Origin: Vibrio echinoideorum
Lineage (GTDB): Bacteria; Pseudomonadota; Gammaproteobacteria; Enterobacterales; Vibrionaceae
Length of the DNA: 64,000 nt
Direction: 5' to 3'
Assembly (NCBI RefSeq): GCF_024347455.1
Contig: NZ_AP025483.1
Coordinates: forward strand, 3,410,001-3,474,000
Shown piece by piece: positions 48,552 to 58,725 of this stretch. Every line of letters starts with the position of its first letter. Position 1 is the stretch's first letter. Made by a program: the position numbers and the translations under genes. The notes below the pieces were generated by a model. That model was not told the origin of the DNA. It worked only from the letters and a program-made list of their open reading frames with translations, and ran no database searches.

Positions 48552-49961
48552 ATGTCAGTAGAAAATGTACTATCCCTGATCCAAGAGAACGAAGTTAAAT
48601 TTATCGACTTACGTTTTACTGATACAAAAGGTAAAGAGCAGCACATCTCTATTCCTTCTCACCAAGTTGATGCTGACTTCTTCGAAGAAGGTAAAATGTT
48701 TGACGGCTCTTCAGTAGCTGGTTGGAAAGGCATTAACGAATCTGACATGGTAATGATGCCAGACGCAGCGTCTGCTGTACTGGACCCGTTCACAGAAGAC
48801 GCAACACTGAACATCCGTTGTGACATCCTTGAGCCTGCAACAATGCAAGGCTACGATCGTGACCCTCGCTCTATCGCTAAACGTTCTGAAGAATACCTAC
48901 GTTCTACAGGTATCGCAGACACAGTTCTAGTTGGTCCAGAGCCAGAATTCTTCCTATTTGATGACGTTAAGTTCTCAAACGACATGTCTGGTTCTTTCTT
49001 CAAGATTGATGACGTAGAAGCAGCTTGGAACACAGGTTCTGACATCGAAGGCGGTAACAAAGGTCACCGTCCTGGCGTTAAAGGCGGTTACTTCCCAGTA
49101 GCTCCTGTAGATTCTTCTCAAGACATCCGTTCTGCAATGTGTCTAGTAATGGAAGAGATGGGTCTAGTTGTTGAAGCTCACCACCACGAAGTAGCAACTG
49201 CGGGTCAAAACGAAATCGCAACTCGCTTCAATACGCTAACAACAAAAGCTGATGAGACTCAAATCTACAAGTACGTTGTACACAACGTTGCTCACGCATT
49301 TGGTAAAACAGCGACATTCATGCCTAAGCCACTAGTTGGTGACAACGGTTCTGGTATGCACGTTCACCAATCTCTAGCAAAAGACGGCGTTAACCTGTTT
49401 GCTGGTGATAAGTACGGCGGCCTATCTGAAATGGCGCTTTACTACATCGGTGGTGTAATCAAACACGCTCGTGCAATCAACGCATTTGCTAACCCATCAA
49501 CGAACTCGTACAAGCGTCTTGTACCTGGTTTTGAAGCTCCGGTAATGCTTGCTTACTCAGCACGTAACCGTTCTGCTTCTATCCGTATCCCAGTAGTACC
49601 AAGCCCGAAAGCACGTCGTATCGAGCTACGTTTTGGTGACCCAGCAGCTAACCCATACCTATGCTACTCAGCAATGCTGATGGCTGGCCTTGACGGTATC
49701 AAGAACAAGATCCACCCAGGCGAAGCTATGGATAAAGATCTATACGACCTTCCAGCAGAAGAAGCGGCTGAAATCCCAACAGTTGCTGAGTCTCTAGAAG
49801 TTGCACTTAAAGCTCTAGACGACGATCGTGAGTTCCTAACTGCAGGTGGCGTATTCTCAGATGATTTCATCGATTCTTACATCAAACTGAAATCTGACGA
49901 CGTACAACGCGTGAACATGGCTACACACCCACTTGAATTTGAACTGTACTACTCAGTTTAA
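48552..49961 (+). CDS. glnA: Glutamine synthetase, type I
   Basis: The 469-residue enzyme makes glutamine from glutamate, ammonia and ATP as a dodecamer. [17 protein letters not shown], metal ligands in [27 protein letters not shown] and the adenylylation loop with KDLYDLP (target Tyr) are intact. GGAG precedes the ATG. Regulated at -24/-12 by NtrC. Confidence 0.99.
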   Translation: MSVENVLSLIQENEVKFIDLRFTDTKGKEQHISIPSHQVDADFFEEGKMFDGSSVAGWKGINESDMVMMPDAASAVLDPFTEDATLNIRCDILEPATMQGYDRDPRSIAKRSEEYLRSTGIADTVLVGPEPEFFLFDDVKFSNDMSGSFFKIDDVEAAWNTGSDIEGGNKGHRPGVKGGYFPVAPVDSSQDIRSAMCLVMEEMGLVVEAHHHEVATAGQNEIATRFNTLTTKADETQIYKYVVHNVAHAFGKTATFMPKPLVGDNGSGMHVHQSLAKDGVNLFAGDKYGGLSEMALYYIGGVIKHARAINAFANPSTNSYKRLVPGFEAPVMLAYSARNRSASIRIPVVPSPKARRIELRFGDPAANPYLCYSAMLMAGLDGIKNKIHPGEAMDKDLYDLPAEEAAEIPTVAESLEVALKALDDDREFLTAGGVFSDDFIDSYIKLKSDDVQRVNMATHPLEFELYYSV

Positions 49962-50020
49962 TCTCCTGTAGAGATAAGCCATTTCTTACTGCAACCTTGT
50001 AAGAATCGCTGACTAAATAT

Positions 50021-50050
50021 TAGGCTCGCCTCGCAGGCGGGCCTTTTTTA
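50021..50050 (+). terminator. Terminator after glnA
   Basis: AGGCTCGCCT, loop CGC, AGGCGGGCCT with T run. It separates glnA from downstream genes. Confidence 0.85.
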
Positions 50051-50085
50051 TATACTCCCTCCCTCTGCTTCCTCGTACCATACAG

Positions 50086-50247
50086 ATACCAATCGTAGTA
50101 AATAACTACTCAGCCTAGCTTGTTAAAACACTCGATAACATCGTTAGGTTTTTTGATTGTAGAATAACTACTTATCGAAAAAACCTGCCTCGTTCTCAAG
50201 CCTTTTTCCTGCGCTATTTCTGAGCATTAACTTACTGTGATTGGTAT
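50086..50247 (-). repeat. 162-bp inverted-repeat element, copy 3
   Basis: Inverted relative to copies 1 and 2: starts ATACCAATCGTAGTAAATAA and ends TTACTGTGATTGGTAT, with CTCGTTCTCAAGCCTTTTTC inside. It lies just after the glnA terminator and 97 bp before the DUF4124 gene. Confidence 0.88.
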
Positions 50248-50343
50248 TTAACAAAAGCCCTCAGAGGCTGCTGCTATAAATACAATAAAATCAAAACCAA
50301 CGCCAAACGTGAAAACACCTAACGGTGGAAAGAGGCTAACGAT

Positions 50344-50913
50344 ATGAAAAACATACTGTTCCTAATCGGGTTAACAGTCGCATTCTCGTGCTCTGCTCAA
50401 ACGGTATATACCTGGGTAGATGAAGATGGTGTTCTCCACTTTAGTGATACCCCTACCGACCAAGGTGCCAAGTCTCTTCGCCTGCCTGACGTACAAGCAT
50501 CAGCGCCAGCGCCTAAATTTGAGGCCTCAACGCCTGTTGACGCTGCAGCTTTATCTACAACTAAAACGGCAACGCCCGCTCAGGAGCAAGAAAAAACAAA
50601 AACCACGGAACGCGAGGCACCAGCTCAGCTAACACTTATTATGCTGACTCCCATTCATGATCAAACCATCCGCAACAACCGCGGCTTAATCCCCATTCAA
50701 ATCGAACTCAACCGAAAGCTAGGCATTGGCGAGCAGTTACAACTCATGCTCGATGGTCGTCGTTATGGTGCTCCGCAAACCCAGCCTAATTGGGAACTAA
50801 AAGGCATAGATCGAGGTACTCACACCATTGCAATTCAAGCACATAGAAGCGGCAAGCTTATTGCATCTACTAGTCCAGTCACTGTGTATTTACACCGAGC
50901 GACGATCAAGTAG
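50344..50913 (+). CDS. DUF4124 domain-containing secreted protein
   Basis: The 189-residue protein has a signal peptide (cleavage after SCSA) then the DUF4124 motif TVYTWVDEDGVLHFSDTP, a low-complexity Ala/Thr/Pro/Glu linker (about 55-98) and a C-terminal immunoglobulin-like part (LTPIHDQTIRNNRGLIPIQI). Probable periplasmic location; function unknown. Position between glnA and glnL is common in vibrios, and it may share nitrogen control. Confidence 0.87.
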   Translation: MKNILFLIGLTVAFSCSAQTVYTWVDEDGVLHFSDTPTDQGAKSLRLPDVQASAPAPKFEASTPVDAAALSTTKTATPAQEQEKTKTTEREAPAQLTLIMLTPIHDQTIRNNRGLIPIQIELNRKLGIGEQLQLMLDGRRYGAPQTQPNWELKGIDRGTHTIAIQAHRSGKLIASTSPVTVYLHRATIK

Positions 50914-51033
50914 GCCAATGTGTTAAAAGAGACTGAATTACTTCGATTTTTCACCTAATCTCAGCCGCTTTTAGCACCTTTAATGAATTATCTTTAGCTT
51001 CTGATTGATATGCGCCATACTTGAACTTAGCTA

Positions 51034-51050
51034 CGCACCAATTTGGTGCA
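51034..51050. promoter_or_regulatory. NtrC-type site in front of glnL
   Basis: GCACCAATTTGGTGC is a perfect palindrome of the NtrC type, ending 32 bp before the glnL start. I see no -24/-12 pair beside it. Repression of glnLG by NtrC, as in enterobacteria, would fit. Confidence 0.8.
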
Positions 51051-51081
51051 GTGAGAAAAACACCAGTTCAAGGACGAAATA

Positions 51082-52158
51082 GTGAATCGATCAGCGAAAA
51101 GCGACAGCATAGATACACATCACCTTTCCAGCGCCATTCTCGACAATATGGTGACTTCGACATTGATGCTCGATGAGCAACTGAATGTGCGATACGCCAA
51201 CCCTGCGGCTGAACAACTCTTTTCACAAAGCGCGAGACGTATCGTTGATCACCCATTGAGTCAGCTCATCCAACATGCGTCTCTCGACTTAGCACTCTTA
51301 ACTCAACCTCTACAAAGTGGCCAGAGCATTACTGATAGTGACGTTACCTTTGTGGTCGATAACCGCCCATTAATGCTTGAGGTTACGGTTAGTCCAATCT
51401 CTTGGCAGCGAGAGACCTTGCTATTGGTTGAGATGCGCAAGATAGACCAACAAAGACGGCTCAGCCAAGAGCTAAACCAACACGCCCAACAACAAGCGGC
51501 TAAGCTGCTGGTACGTGGGTTGGCGCATGAAATTAAAAACCCGTTGGGAGGTTTAAGAGGTGCGGCGCAGTTGCTTGGAAAAATGCTGCCCGATCAGTCG
51601 CTCAATGAATATACCCAGATCATTATTGAGCAAGCTGACCGCTTGAGAGCCTTAGTTGATCGCCTTCTTGGTCCACAAAAGCCAGGAACAAAGTCGGAAG
51701 AAAATCTCCACCAAATACTCGAAAAAGTAAGACAACTAGTCGAGCTCGAATCGGGTTCAACACTCGCTATCGAAAGAGATTACGACCCGAGCTTACCCGC
51801 AATTTTGATGGATTCCGCCCAAGTTGAACAAGCCATGCTCAATATCGTGAGCAATGCTGCACAGATTTTAAAGACCCAAGAATCAGGGAAAATCACCATT
51901 CGCACCAGAACGGTGCATCAAGCCAACATTCATGGCCAACGACACAAGCTCGCTGCTCGTATAGAGATCAGCGATAACGGCCCCGGCATCCCTGATGAAT
52001 TAAAAGACACGCTGTTTTACCCAATGGTCAGCGGACGAGAAGGTGGCACTGGATTAGGATTGTCGATATCTCAAAATTTGATCGATCAACACAATGGAAA
52101 AATTGATGTTGAGAGCTGGCCGGGTAACACCACATTCACGATTTATCTACCAATTTAG
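51082..52158 (+). CDS. glnL: Nitrogen regulation histidine kinase NtrB
   Basis: The 358-residue soluble kinase has an N-terminal PAS domain (LSSAILDNMVTSTLMLDEQLNVRYAN), the H-box LVRGLAHEIKNPLGGLRGAA, and the ATPase boxes NIVSNAAQIL, DNGPGIPDEL and GGTGLGLSISQNLI. It phosphorylates or dephosphorylates NtrC under PII control. It is 122 bp upstream of glnG. Confidence 0.96.
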   Translation: MNRSAKSDSIDTHHLSSAILDNMVTSTLMLDEQLNVRYANPAAEQLFSQSARRIVDHPLSQLIQHASLDLALLTQPLQSGQSITDSDVTFVVDNRPLMLEVTVSPISWQRETLLLVEMRKIDQQRRLSQELNQHAQQQAAKLLVRGLAHEIKNPLGGLRGAAQLLGKMLPDQSLNEYTQIIIEQADRLRALVDRLLGPQKPGTKSEENLHQILEKVRQLVELESGSTLAIERDYDPSLPAILMDSAQVEQAMLNIVSNAAQILKTQESGKITIRTRTVHQANIHGQRHKLAARIEISDNGPGIPDELKDTLFYPMVSGREGGTGLGLSISQNLIDQHNGKIDVESWPGNTTFTIYLPI

Positions 52159-52280
52159 GTCAACAGAACCTCGCGATTGGACAGCGAGATGAAAGGCTTA
52201 ACTCGGTAACACAAAGACTAAAGACATCATAAAAACAACAATGATTATCACAATAGATTTGGCTGCAAAGGAATTGAATT

Positions 52281-53684
52281 ATGAGTAAGGGATACGTTTG
52301 GGTCGTCGATGACGACAGCTCTATCCGCTGGGTAGTAGAAAAAACACTGTCATCGGCAGATATAAAGTGCGAAACATTTGCAGACGCAGAGAGCGTATTA
52401 CTTGCTCTTGAGCGCGAAACACCCGATGTTTTGGTATCTGATATTCGAATGCCCGGCATTGACGGGATTGAGCTCTTACATCAGGTTCATCAGCGCTCTC
52501 CCGACCTGCCAGTGATTATCATGACGGCACACTCGGACCTCGATGCTGCGGTAAATGCCTATCAAAAAGGGGCGTTTGAATATCTGCCTAAGCCGTTTGA
52601 TATTGATGAAACATTAACTCTAGTAGAGCGAGCGATTGCGCATAGCCATGAGCAGAAACGTGAACAAGCCAGCGAAGTAACCGAAGAAACCAACGCTCCG
52701 GAAATTATTGGTGAAGCGCCCGCGATGCAGGAAGTTTTCCGAGCGATTGGCCGTTTGTCTCGCTCTTCTATCTCGGTTCTTATTAACGGGGAATCGGGCA
52801 CAGGTAAAGAACTTGTCGCACATGCCTTGCACCGACACAGCCCGAGAGCTAAAAAACCCTTCATCGCTCTTAATATGGCTGCCATTCCTAAAGATTTGAT
52901 TGAATCGGAGTTATTTGGCCACGAAAAAGGTGCCTTTACGGGTGCCAACAGTGTCCGTCAAGGGCGTTTTGAACAAGCTAACGGTGGCACACTGTTTTTG
53001 GATGAAATTGGTGACATGCCACTCGACATTCAAACTCGCCTATTGCGTGTACTTTCTGATGGTCAATTTTATCGCGTAGGTGGTCACTCTGCAGTTAAGG
53101 TTGATGTTCGTATCGTAGCCGCGACCCACCAAGACCTTGAACGCTTGGTACATGAAGGCGGCTTCCGTGAAGACCTTTTCCACAGACTGAATGTAATCCG
53201 CATTCATATCCCTGCACTACGTGAACGTAAACAAGATATTGAAAAGCTGACTCACCACTTTTTAGCATCAGCTGCAGAAGAATTAGGGGTTGAAGTAAAG
53301 ACACTGCATTCAGAAACAATCTTGAAACTCAATCAACTGAATTGGCCAGGTAACGTACGTCAGCTTGAGAACATTTGTCGTTGGTTAACCGTAATGGCCA
53401 GCGGCAGTGAGATACTCCCTTCCGATCTGCCACCGGAGTTGCTAGAAGAAAAAGTCGTGACGACTTCAGGCTCTGGAGATAATTGGCAGCAGCTGCTCGC
53501 TAATTGGGCAAAGTCTGCGCTCGATTCCGGCGAAAAGGAGCTGCTGACTTATGCTCTGCCAGAGTTTGAACGTATATTGCTAGAAGCTGCACTCAACCAT
53601 ACTAATGGTCACAAACAAGATGCAGCCAAGGTTTTGGGATGGGGGAGAAACACCCTAACTCGTAAACTCAAAGAACTGTACTGA
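52281..53684 (+). CDS. glnG: Nitrogen regulation response regulator NtrC
   Basis: The 467-residue activator has a receiver (DDDSSIRWVVEKTL, phospho-Asp in VLVSDIRMPGIDG), the AAA+ domain with Walker A GESGTGKE, the sigma-54 loop GAFTGAN, Walker B GTLFLDEIGDMP, and a Fis-type HTH (NHTNGHKQDAAKVLGWGRNTL). It activates glnA through the sites upstream. Confidence 0.98.
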   Translation: MSKGYVWVVDDDSSIRWVVEKTLSSADIKCETFADAESVLLALERETPDVLVSDIRMPGIDGIELLHQVHQRSPDLPVIIMTAHSDLDAAVNAYQKGAFEYLPKPFDIDETLTLVERAIAHSHEQKREQASEVTEETNAPEIIGEAPAMQEVFRAIGRLSRSSISVLINGESGTGKELVAHALHRHSPRAKKPFIALNMAAIPKDLIESELFGHEKGAFTGANSVRQGRFEQANGGTLFLDEIGDMPLDIQTRLLRVLSDGQFYRVGGHSAVKVDVRIVAATHQDLERLVHEGGFREDLFHRLNVIRIHIPALRERKQDIEKLTHHFLASAAEELGVEVKTLHSETILKLNQLNWPGNVRQLENICRWLTVMASGSEILPSDLPPELLEEKVVTTSGSGDNWQQLLANWAKSALDSGEKELLTYALPEFERILLEAALNHTNGHKQDAAKVLGWGRNTLTRKLKELY

Positions 53685-53792
53685 CCTGATATGACTCTCG
53701 ATGCAGCTACTTTTTTAACCAAAAAAATGTCGCTTGGTTTAAATAGTGTCGGTACAATTACAGTGCACTATTCACCAAAGTTGTAGCTAAAG

Positions 53793-56411
53793 ATGTCTTT
53801 GAAAACACCGATTACCTTGAGAACTGCTGTGGTTCTGCCATTCGTGATGATTTTTCTGTTCACTATGAGCGTAATGGTTTTCACTCAAAAACAAAGCTAC
53901 AAAGAGATGGTGAGTGATATTAGTGTACGCCAACTAACATCACTCACTGATCACGTTCATCAAAGCCTGTCCAACTTTTTAGAAAAGCCATTTCACGCGA
54001 ACCTCTCGCTGAGCCATAACATAGGCTATCACCACCTTTATCAAGCGGGAAACCTTAGCAAGGTCCAAGACTACATTTTTTATACGTTTTCAGACCATTT
54101 CACTGCTATACCTCAACTCGATGTGATCGGCTTTGGTTCTGAAGATGGTAACTATGTCGGTTTTCGTAAAGAAGCTAACAACGGCTATACCTTGATGGTA
54201 CAAGACGACCGTACTAACGATCAGCTGGTCATTTACCGCGGCAGCACAATTAGCGAAGACATTCGATCGGTGATTTCAGGTTACGACCCGAGAGTCCGCC
54301 CTTGGTACACACCCGTTGCTACGCAAAAAAAGGCTGTATGGTCGCCAATTTATGCCAATGCAGATGAACGACAAGAGATCACCTTATCAGCCCTTGCGCC
54401 TATTTATGATAACAACGAATTCAAAGCCGTCGTCGTCAGCGATATTAAGATCAATACCTTCAATGCGTTTCTCAAAGAACTTAAAGATAAAACGGATGCC
54501 TCTGTTTATATCATTGATAAACAGCAACGCTTGGTCGCTCACTCGAGTGACGGCAGCGTGGTCTCTTGGGGAACAGGGAAAACCAATAAAGGCCAACGAT
54601 TACTAGCATCAGAGAGCGCTAACCCGGTAATACGTGAAAGTGCTAGCTACGTAGACCAATTTCACCTAATCGAGAATTTGGGCGTGCAGCGCTTTAGCTT
54701 TCGCCTAGACAACGAACGATACTTCAACCAGATCACCCCTTATGAAGATGAGCACGGCATCACTTGGTTTATTGGTATGTCGATCCCTGAAAGCAACCTA
54801 CTCGGTGAATTACCTGAAAACCAAAGAAACAGCTGGTTGCTCGGGCTAGCGCTGAGTTGCATTGGTGTCATTGCAGGATTAATTGCCTTCAATCGCGTCA
54901 CCCAACCCATCACCTCAACAGCGGATGCGGCAAAGCGTCTTGCTAAGGGCGATTGGAACACGAGCATGCCAAAGACAGGGCATATCTATGAAACCAGCAT
55001 GTTGGTGGAGTCATTCAATGAAATGACCAACAACTTAAAGGCTTCCTTTCAAGCATTACAGTCTCAGCTTACCTATGACTCATTAACCAAATTATATAGC
55101 CGAGAAGGCTTTATCGACGCTGCCAAGAAAAACCCTGCAAACGAAAAAGGCACACTTTATTTAGTGGGTATTGATCGCTTCCGAGACATCAATGACAGCC
55201 TTGGTCATTACAATGGTGACCAATTGCTTATCATTGCGGCCGCTCGTTTAAGAGGTACATTGCCATCCGAGTACCTATTAGCTCGCACTGGCGGTGATGA
55301 GTTCGCCATTTACGCCCCGAACGTCATCCAAAGCGAGGAAGCTCAACTACTGACTAATCGCTTGCTTCAAACCTTTGCTTCCCCATTTTCAATGGAATCA
55401 GAAAGTGTCGTCATTAAGGTATCGATGGGAGTCGTCGGCGTATCTAACGTCCACGACATTGCGCTATTGCTGCGTAGTAGTAGCATTGCTTTGAGCAACG
55501 CAAAACAAGACAAAGCCAGTGTCAGCATTTACAGCCCTGAGATGGGTAAAGCATCAAGACATCGCACTAAGATGCTAGCGCGGATGAACCGAGCGATTGA
55601 ACTTCAACAGTTCGAACCCTTCTATCAACCTATTATTGATCTAGAATCCGGATCGACCATTGGGGCTGAAGCTTTAGCACGCTGGATAGCCGATGAAGGA
55701 ATAGTCTCACCACTTGAATTCATTCCTCTCGCTGAAGAGAGCGGGCTTATTTACGATATCGGCAAGCAAATTCTACATAAGTCGTGTCGAGATACTGCAA
55801 TCGCGATTGAGTCAGGAAAATGGAGCAAGGACTTCTCTATTCACGTTAACCTTTCGGTCGATCAACTGAGTGAAAGTGGCTTTGTTGAACAAGTTAAAGG
55901 CACGCTACGTGACACCAAGCTACCAGCAAGCAACCTGACACTAGAGATCACAGAGTCACGCATCGTCGACAATGACCCTGCCATCATCGATAACATGCTG
56001 ACGCTAAAAGCATTAGGCATCTCGATTGCAATTGATGACTTTGGTACCGGCTATTCGTCACTGGCTTATTTACACAAACTGCCATTTGATTGCTTAAAGA
56101 TCGATCGCAGCTTCGTTAGCAAGCTGGAAAAAGAGAACCTAGACAGCTCGATCGTCGCGGCCATCGTTAACATCACCAAGGGTTTCAAAGTGAGCTTAGT
56201 GGCAGAAGGCGTTGAAACACAGCAACAGGCAGAACTCCTCAAGCAACTAAAATGCCCACTTGCTCAGGGGTTCTTATACGGTCGCCCGGTTCCGTTTGAC
56301 CAATGGCCTATCGATCTCAGCAATGCCCAACAGAATGCCAAGGTTAAACCGAATAACGAAGCCAAACAAAGCACCAAGGCCAAACAAAACACCAAAGAAA
56401 GCCTCAGCTAA
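53793..56411 (+). CDS. Membrane GGDEF/EAL protein with Cache sensor
   Basis: The 872-residue protein has a membrane helix (about 13-33), a periplasmic double-Cache domain (to about 340; VRPWYTPVATQKKAVWSPIY), a second helix (about 347-368), HAMP, GGDEF (intact GGDEF at about 499-503) and EAL (GAEALARW at about 624-631, DDFGTGYSSLAYL and EGVET intact). All catalytic motifs look functional, so it may make or degrade c-di-GMP. The last 30 residues are a Lys/Gln/Asn repeat-like tail. Ligand unknown. Convergent with hemN. Confidence 0.92.
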   Translation: MSLKTPITLRTAVVLPFVMIFLFTMSVMVFTQKQSYKEMVSDISVRQLTSLTDHVHQSLSNFLEKPFHANLSLSHNIGYHHLYQAGNLSKVQDYIFYTFSDHFTAIPQLDVIGFGSEDGNYVGFRKEANNGYTLMVQDDRTNDQLVIYRGSTISEDIRSVISGYDPRVRPWYTPVATQKKAVWSPIYANADERQEITLSALAPIYDNNEFKAVVVSDIKINTFNAFLKELKDKTDASVYIIDKQQRLVAHSSDGSVVSWGTGKTNKGQRLLASESANPVIRESASYVDQFHLIENLGVQRFSFRLDNERYFNQITPYEDEHGITWFIGMSIPESNLLGELPENQRNSWLLGLALSCIGVIAGLIAFNRVTQPITSTADAAKRLAKGDWNTSMPKTGHIYETSMLVESFNEMTNNLKASFQALQSQLTYDSLTKLYSREGFIDAAKKNPANEKGTLYLVGIDRFRDINDSLGHYNGDQLLIIAAARLRGTLPSEYLLARTGGDEFAIYAPNVIQSEEAQLLTNRLLQTFASPFSMESESVVIKVSMGVVGVSNVHDIALLLRSSSIALSNAKQDKASVSIYSPEMGKASRHRTKMLARMNRAIELQQFEPFYQPIIDLESGSTIGAEALARWIADEGIVSPLEFIPLAEESGLIYDIGKQILHKSCRDTAIAIESGKWSKDFSIHVNLSVDQLSESGFVEQVKGTLRDTKLPASNLTLEITESRIVDNDPAIIDNMLTLKALGISIAIDDFGTGYSSLAYLHKLPFDCLKIDRSFVSKLEKENLDSSIVAAIVNITKGFKVSLVAEGVETQQQAELLKQLKCPLAQGFLYGRPVPFDQWPIDLSNAQQNAKVKPNNEAKQSTKAKQNTKESLS

Positions 56412-56439
56412 ATCAAACAGAAATCGAATGAGTCAGATA

Positions 56440-56474
56440 CAAAAATGCCAGCATCATGCTGGCATTTTTTATGT
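56440..56474. terminator. Bidirectional terminator between the GGDEF/EAL gene and hemN
   Basis: AAAAATGCCAGCAT and ATGCTGGCATTTTTT form a near-perfect stem with A/T tracts on both sides. Confidence 0.92.
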
Positions 56475-56492
56475 TTTTTCTCGACCGAATGA

Positions 56493-57884
56493 TTAAATCA
56501 CGCGGGAGAATTGTTGTTGGCGAGCCTTAGCACGTAGGTATTTATCAAAACACATACAGATGTTACGAATCAACAGGCGGCCACGCAGAGTCACACGGAT
56601 TTCTTTGTCATCGACCTCAACCAACTCATCGTTGATGAAGGTTTGCAGCAATCCTAGGTCTTCTTTGAAGTAACGATTAAAATCGACTGAAAACTCAGAT
56701 TCGATCATCGTCTTATCCAACTTAAAGTTACAGATAAGCTGCTTAATCACTTCACGACGCAGTAGATCATCGCTATCAAGTGCGACGCCTTTCCAAAGTG
56801 CGTGGCGTAGGTCATTAACCTGAGCGTAGTATTTTTTCAGCTCTTTTTGGTTCTGAGCGTAAGCATCACCCACCATAGAGATAGCCGAAACGCCAAAGCC
56901 AATCAGGTCAGCTTCACCTTGGGTCGTGTAGCCTTGGAAGTTACGATGCAGGATACCTTCACGCTGAGCTACTGCTAGCTCGTCTTCTGGTAGAGCAAAG
57001 TGGTCCATACCAATGAACTGGTAGCCCGCGCCCGTTAAGGTCTCAATGGTATCTTGTAAGATAGCCATTTTTTCTTTTGCTTCTGGCAAGTCTTCATCTT
57101 TAATCTTGCGCTGAGCTGCGAACAGTTGCGGCATGTGTGCATAGTTAAAGACAGAGAGACGACCTGGCTTCATCTCAAGTACTTGCTTCAGTGTTTCAGC
57201 AAACAATACTTGAGTTTGTTTTGGTAATCCGTAAATCAAATCTAGGTTGGTTGAACGGAAACCCAGGTCTTTTGCACGTTGAACCATCGCAATAATGAAT
57301 TCTTCATCTTGCTCACGGTTAACTAGCTTCTGTACTTCTTTATTGAAATCTTGAACACCGATACTTAAGCGGTTAAAACCTTCGCTACGTAAGTGGTCTA
57401 ATACATCGAGTTCGATCTCGCGAGGGTCAACCTCGATACTGATTTCAGCATCCGCTGTGAAGTTAAATTCATCACGCAGAATCATCATCAAACGAGTGAT
57501 TTGTACTTTCGTTAGGAATGTCGGGGTACCGCCACCGAAGTGCAGTTGAGTTACCTCACGACCATTCAACAAAGAAGCGCGTTGACGAATTTCATGTTCA
57601 ATCACATCAAGGTACTCATCCGCTTTGTGCGAGTGACGAGTAATTACCTTGTTACAACCACAGTAGTAACAAAGCTTGTGACAGAACGGGATATGCACAT
57701 AAAGAGAGAGTGGACGCTCTGGATATTGCGTACACGCCATGTCGTAATCAGCGACGGTAAACGCTTCATGAAACTCCAACGCTGTTGGATATGAAGTGTA
57801 ACGAGGTCCCGAATAGTTGTACTTGTTTAAGATCTCTTGATCCCAAACGATTTGCTGATTCGTTGTTACTGGCTTGCTCGACAT
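56493..57884 (-). CDS. hemN: Oxygen-independent coproporphyrinogen III oxidase
   Basis: The 463-residue radical SAM enzyme makes protoporphyrinogen IX without oxygen. The cluster motif is HIPFCHKLCYYCGCNK (CxxxCxxC plus the extra Cys), and PRYTSYPTALEF and GGGTPTFL are family hallmarks. ATG 57884. An FNR-like site lies upstream (see 58036). Confidence 0.96.
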   Translation of the reverse strand: MSSKPVTTNQQIVWDQEILNKYNYSGPRYTSYPTALEFHEAFTVADYDMACTQYPERPLSLYVHIPFCHKLCYYCGCNKVITRHSHKADEYLDVIEHEIRQRASLLNGREVTQLHFGGGTPTFLTKVQITRLMMILRDEFNFTADAEISIEVDPREIELDVLDHLRSEGFNRLSIGVQDFNKEVQKLVNREQDEEFIIAMVQRAKDLGFRSTNLDLIYGLPKQTQVLFAETLKQVLEMKPGRLSVFNYAHMPQLFAAQRKIKDEDLPEAKEKMAILQDTIETLTGAGYQFIGMDHFALPEDELAVAQREGILHRNFQGYTTQGEADLIGFGVSAISMVGDAYAQNQKELKKYYAQVNDLRHALWKGVALDSDDLLRREVIKQLICNFKLDKTMIESEFSVDFNRYFKEDLGLLQTFINDELVEVDDKEIRVTLRGRLLIRNICMCFDKYLRAKARQQQFSRVI

Positions 57885-58230
57885 AGCGGTAATTCCAATT
57901 TAGATCCGCGAGAACCTAAGGTCTCTCAAATCATTTTACATACATTAAAATATAGACGGGTTATTTTGCCACACGACCAGTAAGGTCGTTCCAAGACAAA
58001 ATCAATTTTTCAGACAAAAACTCAGAACTGCTAGCTTGATCACTAACAAAGCGTCGGGATTAACGAGACGCAAAAGGTAAGAAGGCTCATTTAACATTGT
58101 CTATTAAAAGATAAGGCGACTTAAAAACAAGATGCATTTAAGATGAAAAGTCTTAAATGCATAGGTATTAAAAGCAGCGCGTCTAAAAACGGAATGTTAA
58201 ACAAGCCTCTATATTTAAAAGTCTTAGTGA
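57885..58230 (-). promoter_or_regulatory. hemN upstream region with a possible FNR box
   Basis: TTGATCACTAACAA (58036-58049) matches the FNR box TTGAT-N4-ATCAA in 9 of 10 positions. It is about 150 bp upstream of hemN, compatible with oxygen control, but the promoter is not located. The rest holds repeated AAGGTAAG/AAGTC-like AT-rich pieces and no gene I can support. Confidence 0.4.
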
Positions 58231-58719
58231 CTAGATCATCTGAATGTTGATTTGGTTATTGAGAGGCTTAACCTTCTCCTGCAACCTTTTCAAATCTTCA
58301 ATGACCGCATCATTCAAGCGAGTCTCCGCCTTATGGCGTGTGAGATTCTGCTGCATGCGCTCTTTCTTCGTCAGTTCCTGCCTTCCGTCTCCGCGAGCCA
58401 TATCTTTTACGATATGGTACAGCTCAGAAAGAGCAGGATACTCAGAATCAAAATCGACACGCTCATCACCCTGAACGTTATCCATAATGATACACACTCG
58501 GATACTGATCTCAGGTAAGTCACACTGGCCTTGAATACCCGCTAAGCACAAAGTATTTACGTTGTCGTAAATCGTCGCGTTACGTTTTTCAATGGCAAGT
58601 GCTTGATGCTGCTTTTGCAACTCCGTCTGCTTCTTCACTTGAAGTAGAAGGTAACCTGCGTAAGAGCCCAAGCCGAGAATGATAATTCCACCAGCAATTG
58701 CTAATAAGGTTACGTTCAT
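58231..58719 (-). CDS. DUF2489 family membrane-anchored protein
   Basis: The 162-residue protein has an N-terminal membrane helix (about 4-26) and a charged, helical cytoplasmic part with three Cys (CLAGIQGQCDLPEISIRVC), characteristic of DUF2489. Function unknown. It follows yihI by 6 bp, so the two form an operon. Confidence 0.88.
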   Translation of the reverse strand: MNVTLLAIAGGIIILGLGSYAGYLLLQVKKQTELQKQHQALAIEKRNATIYDNVNTLCLAGIQGQCDLPEISIRVCIIMDNVQGDERVDFDSEYPALSELYHIVKDMARGDGRQELTKKERMQQNLTRHKAETRLNDAVIEDLKRLQEKVKPLNNQINIQMI

Positions 58720-58725
58720 TGGCTA

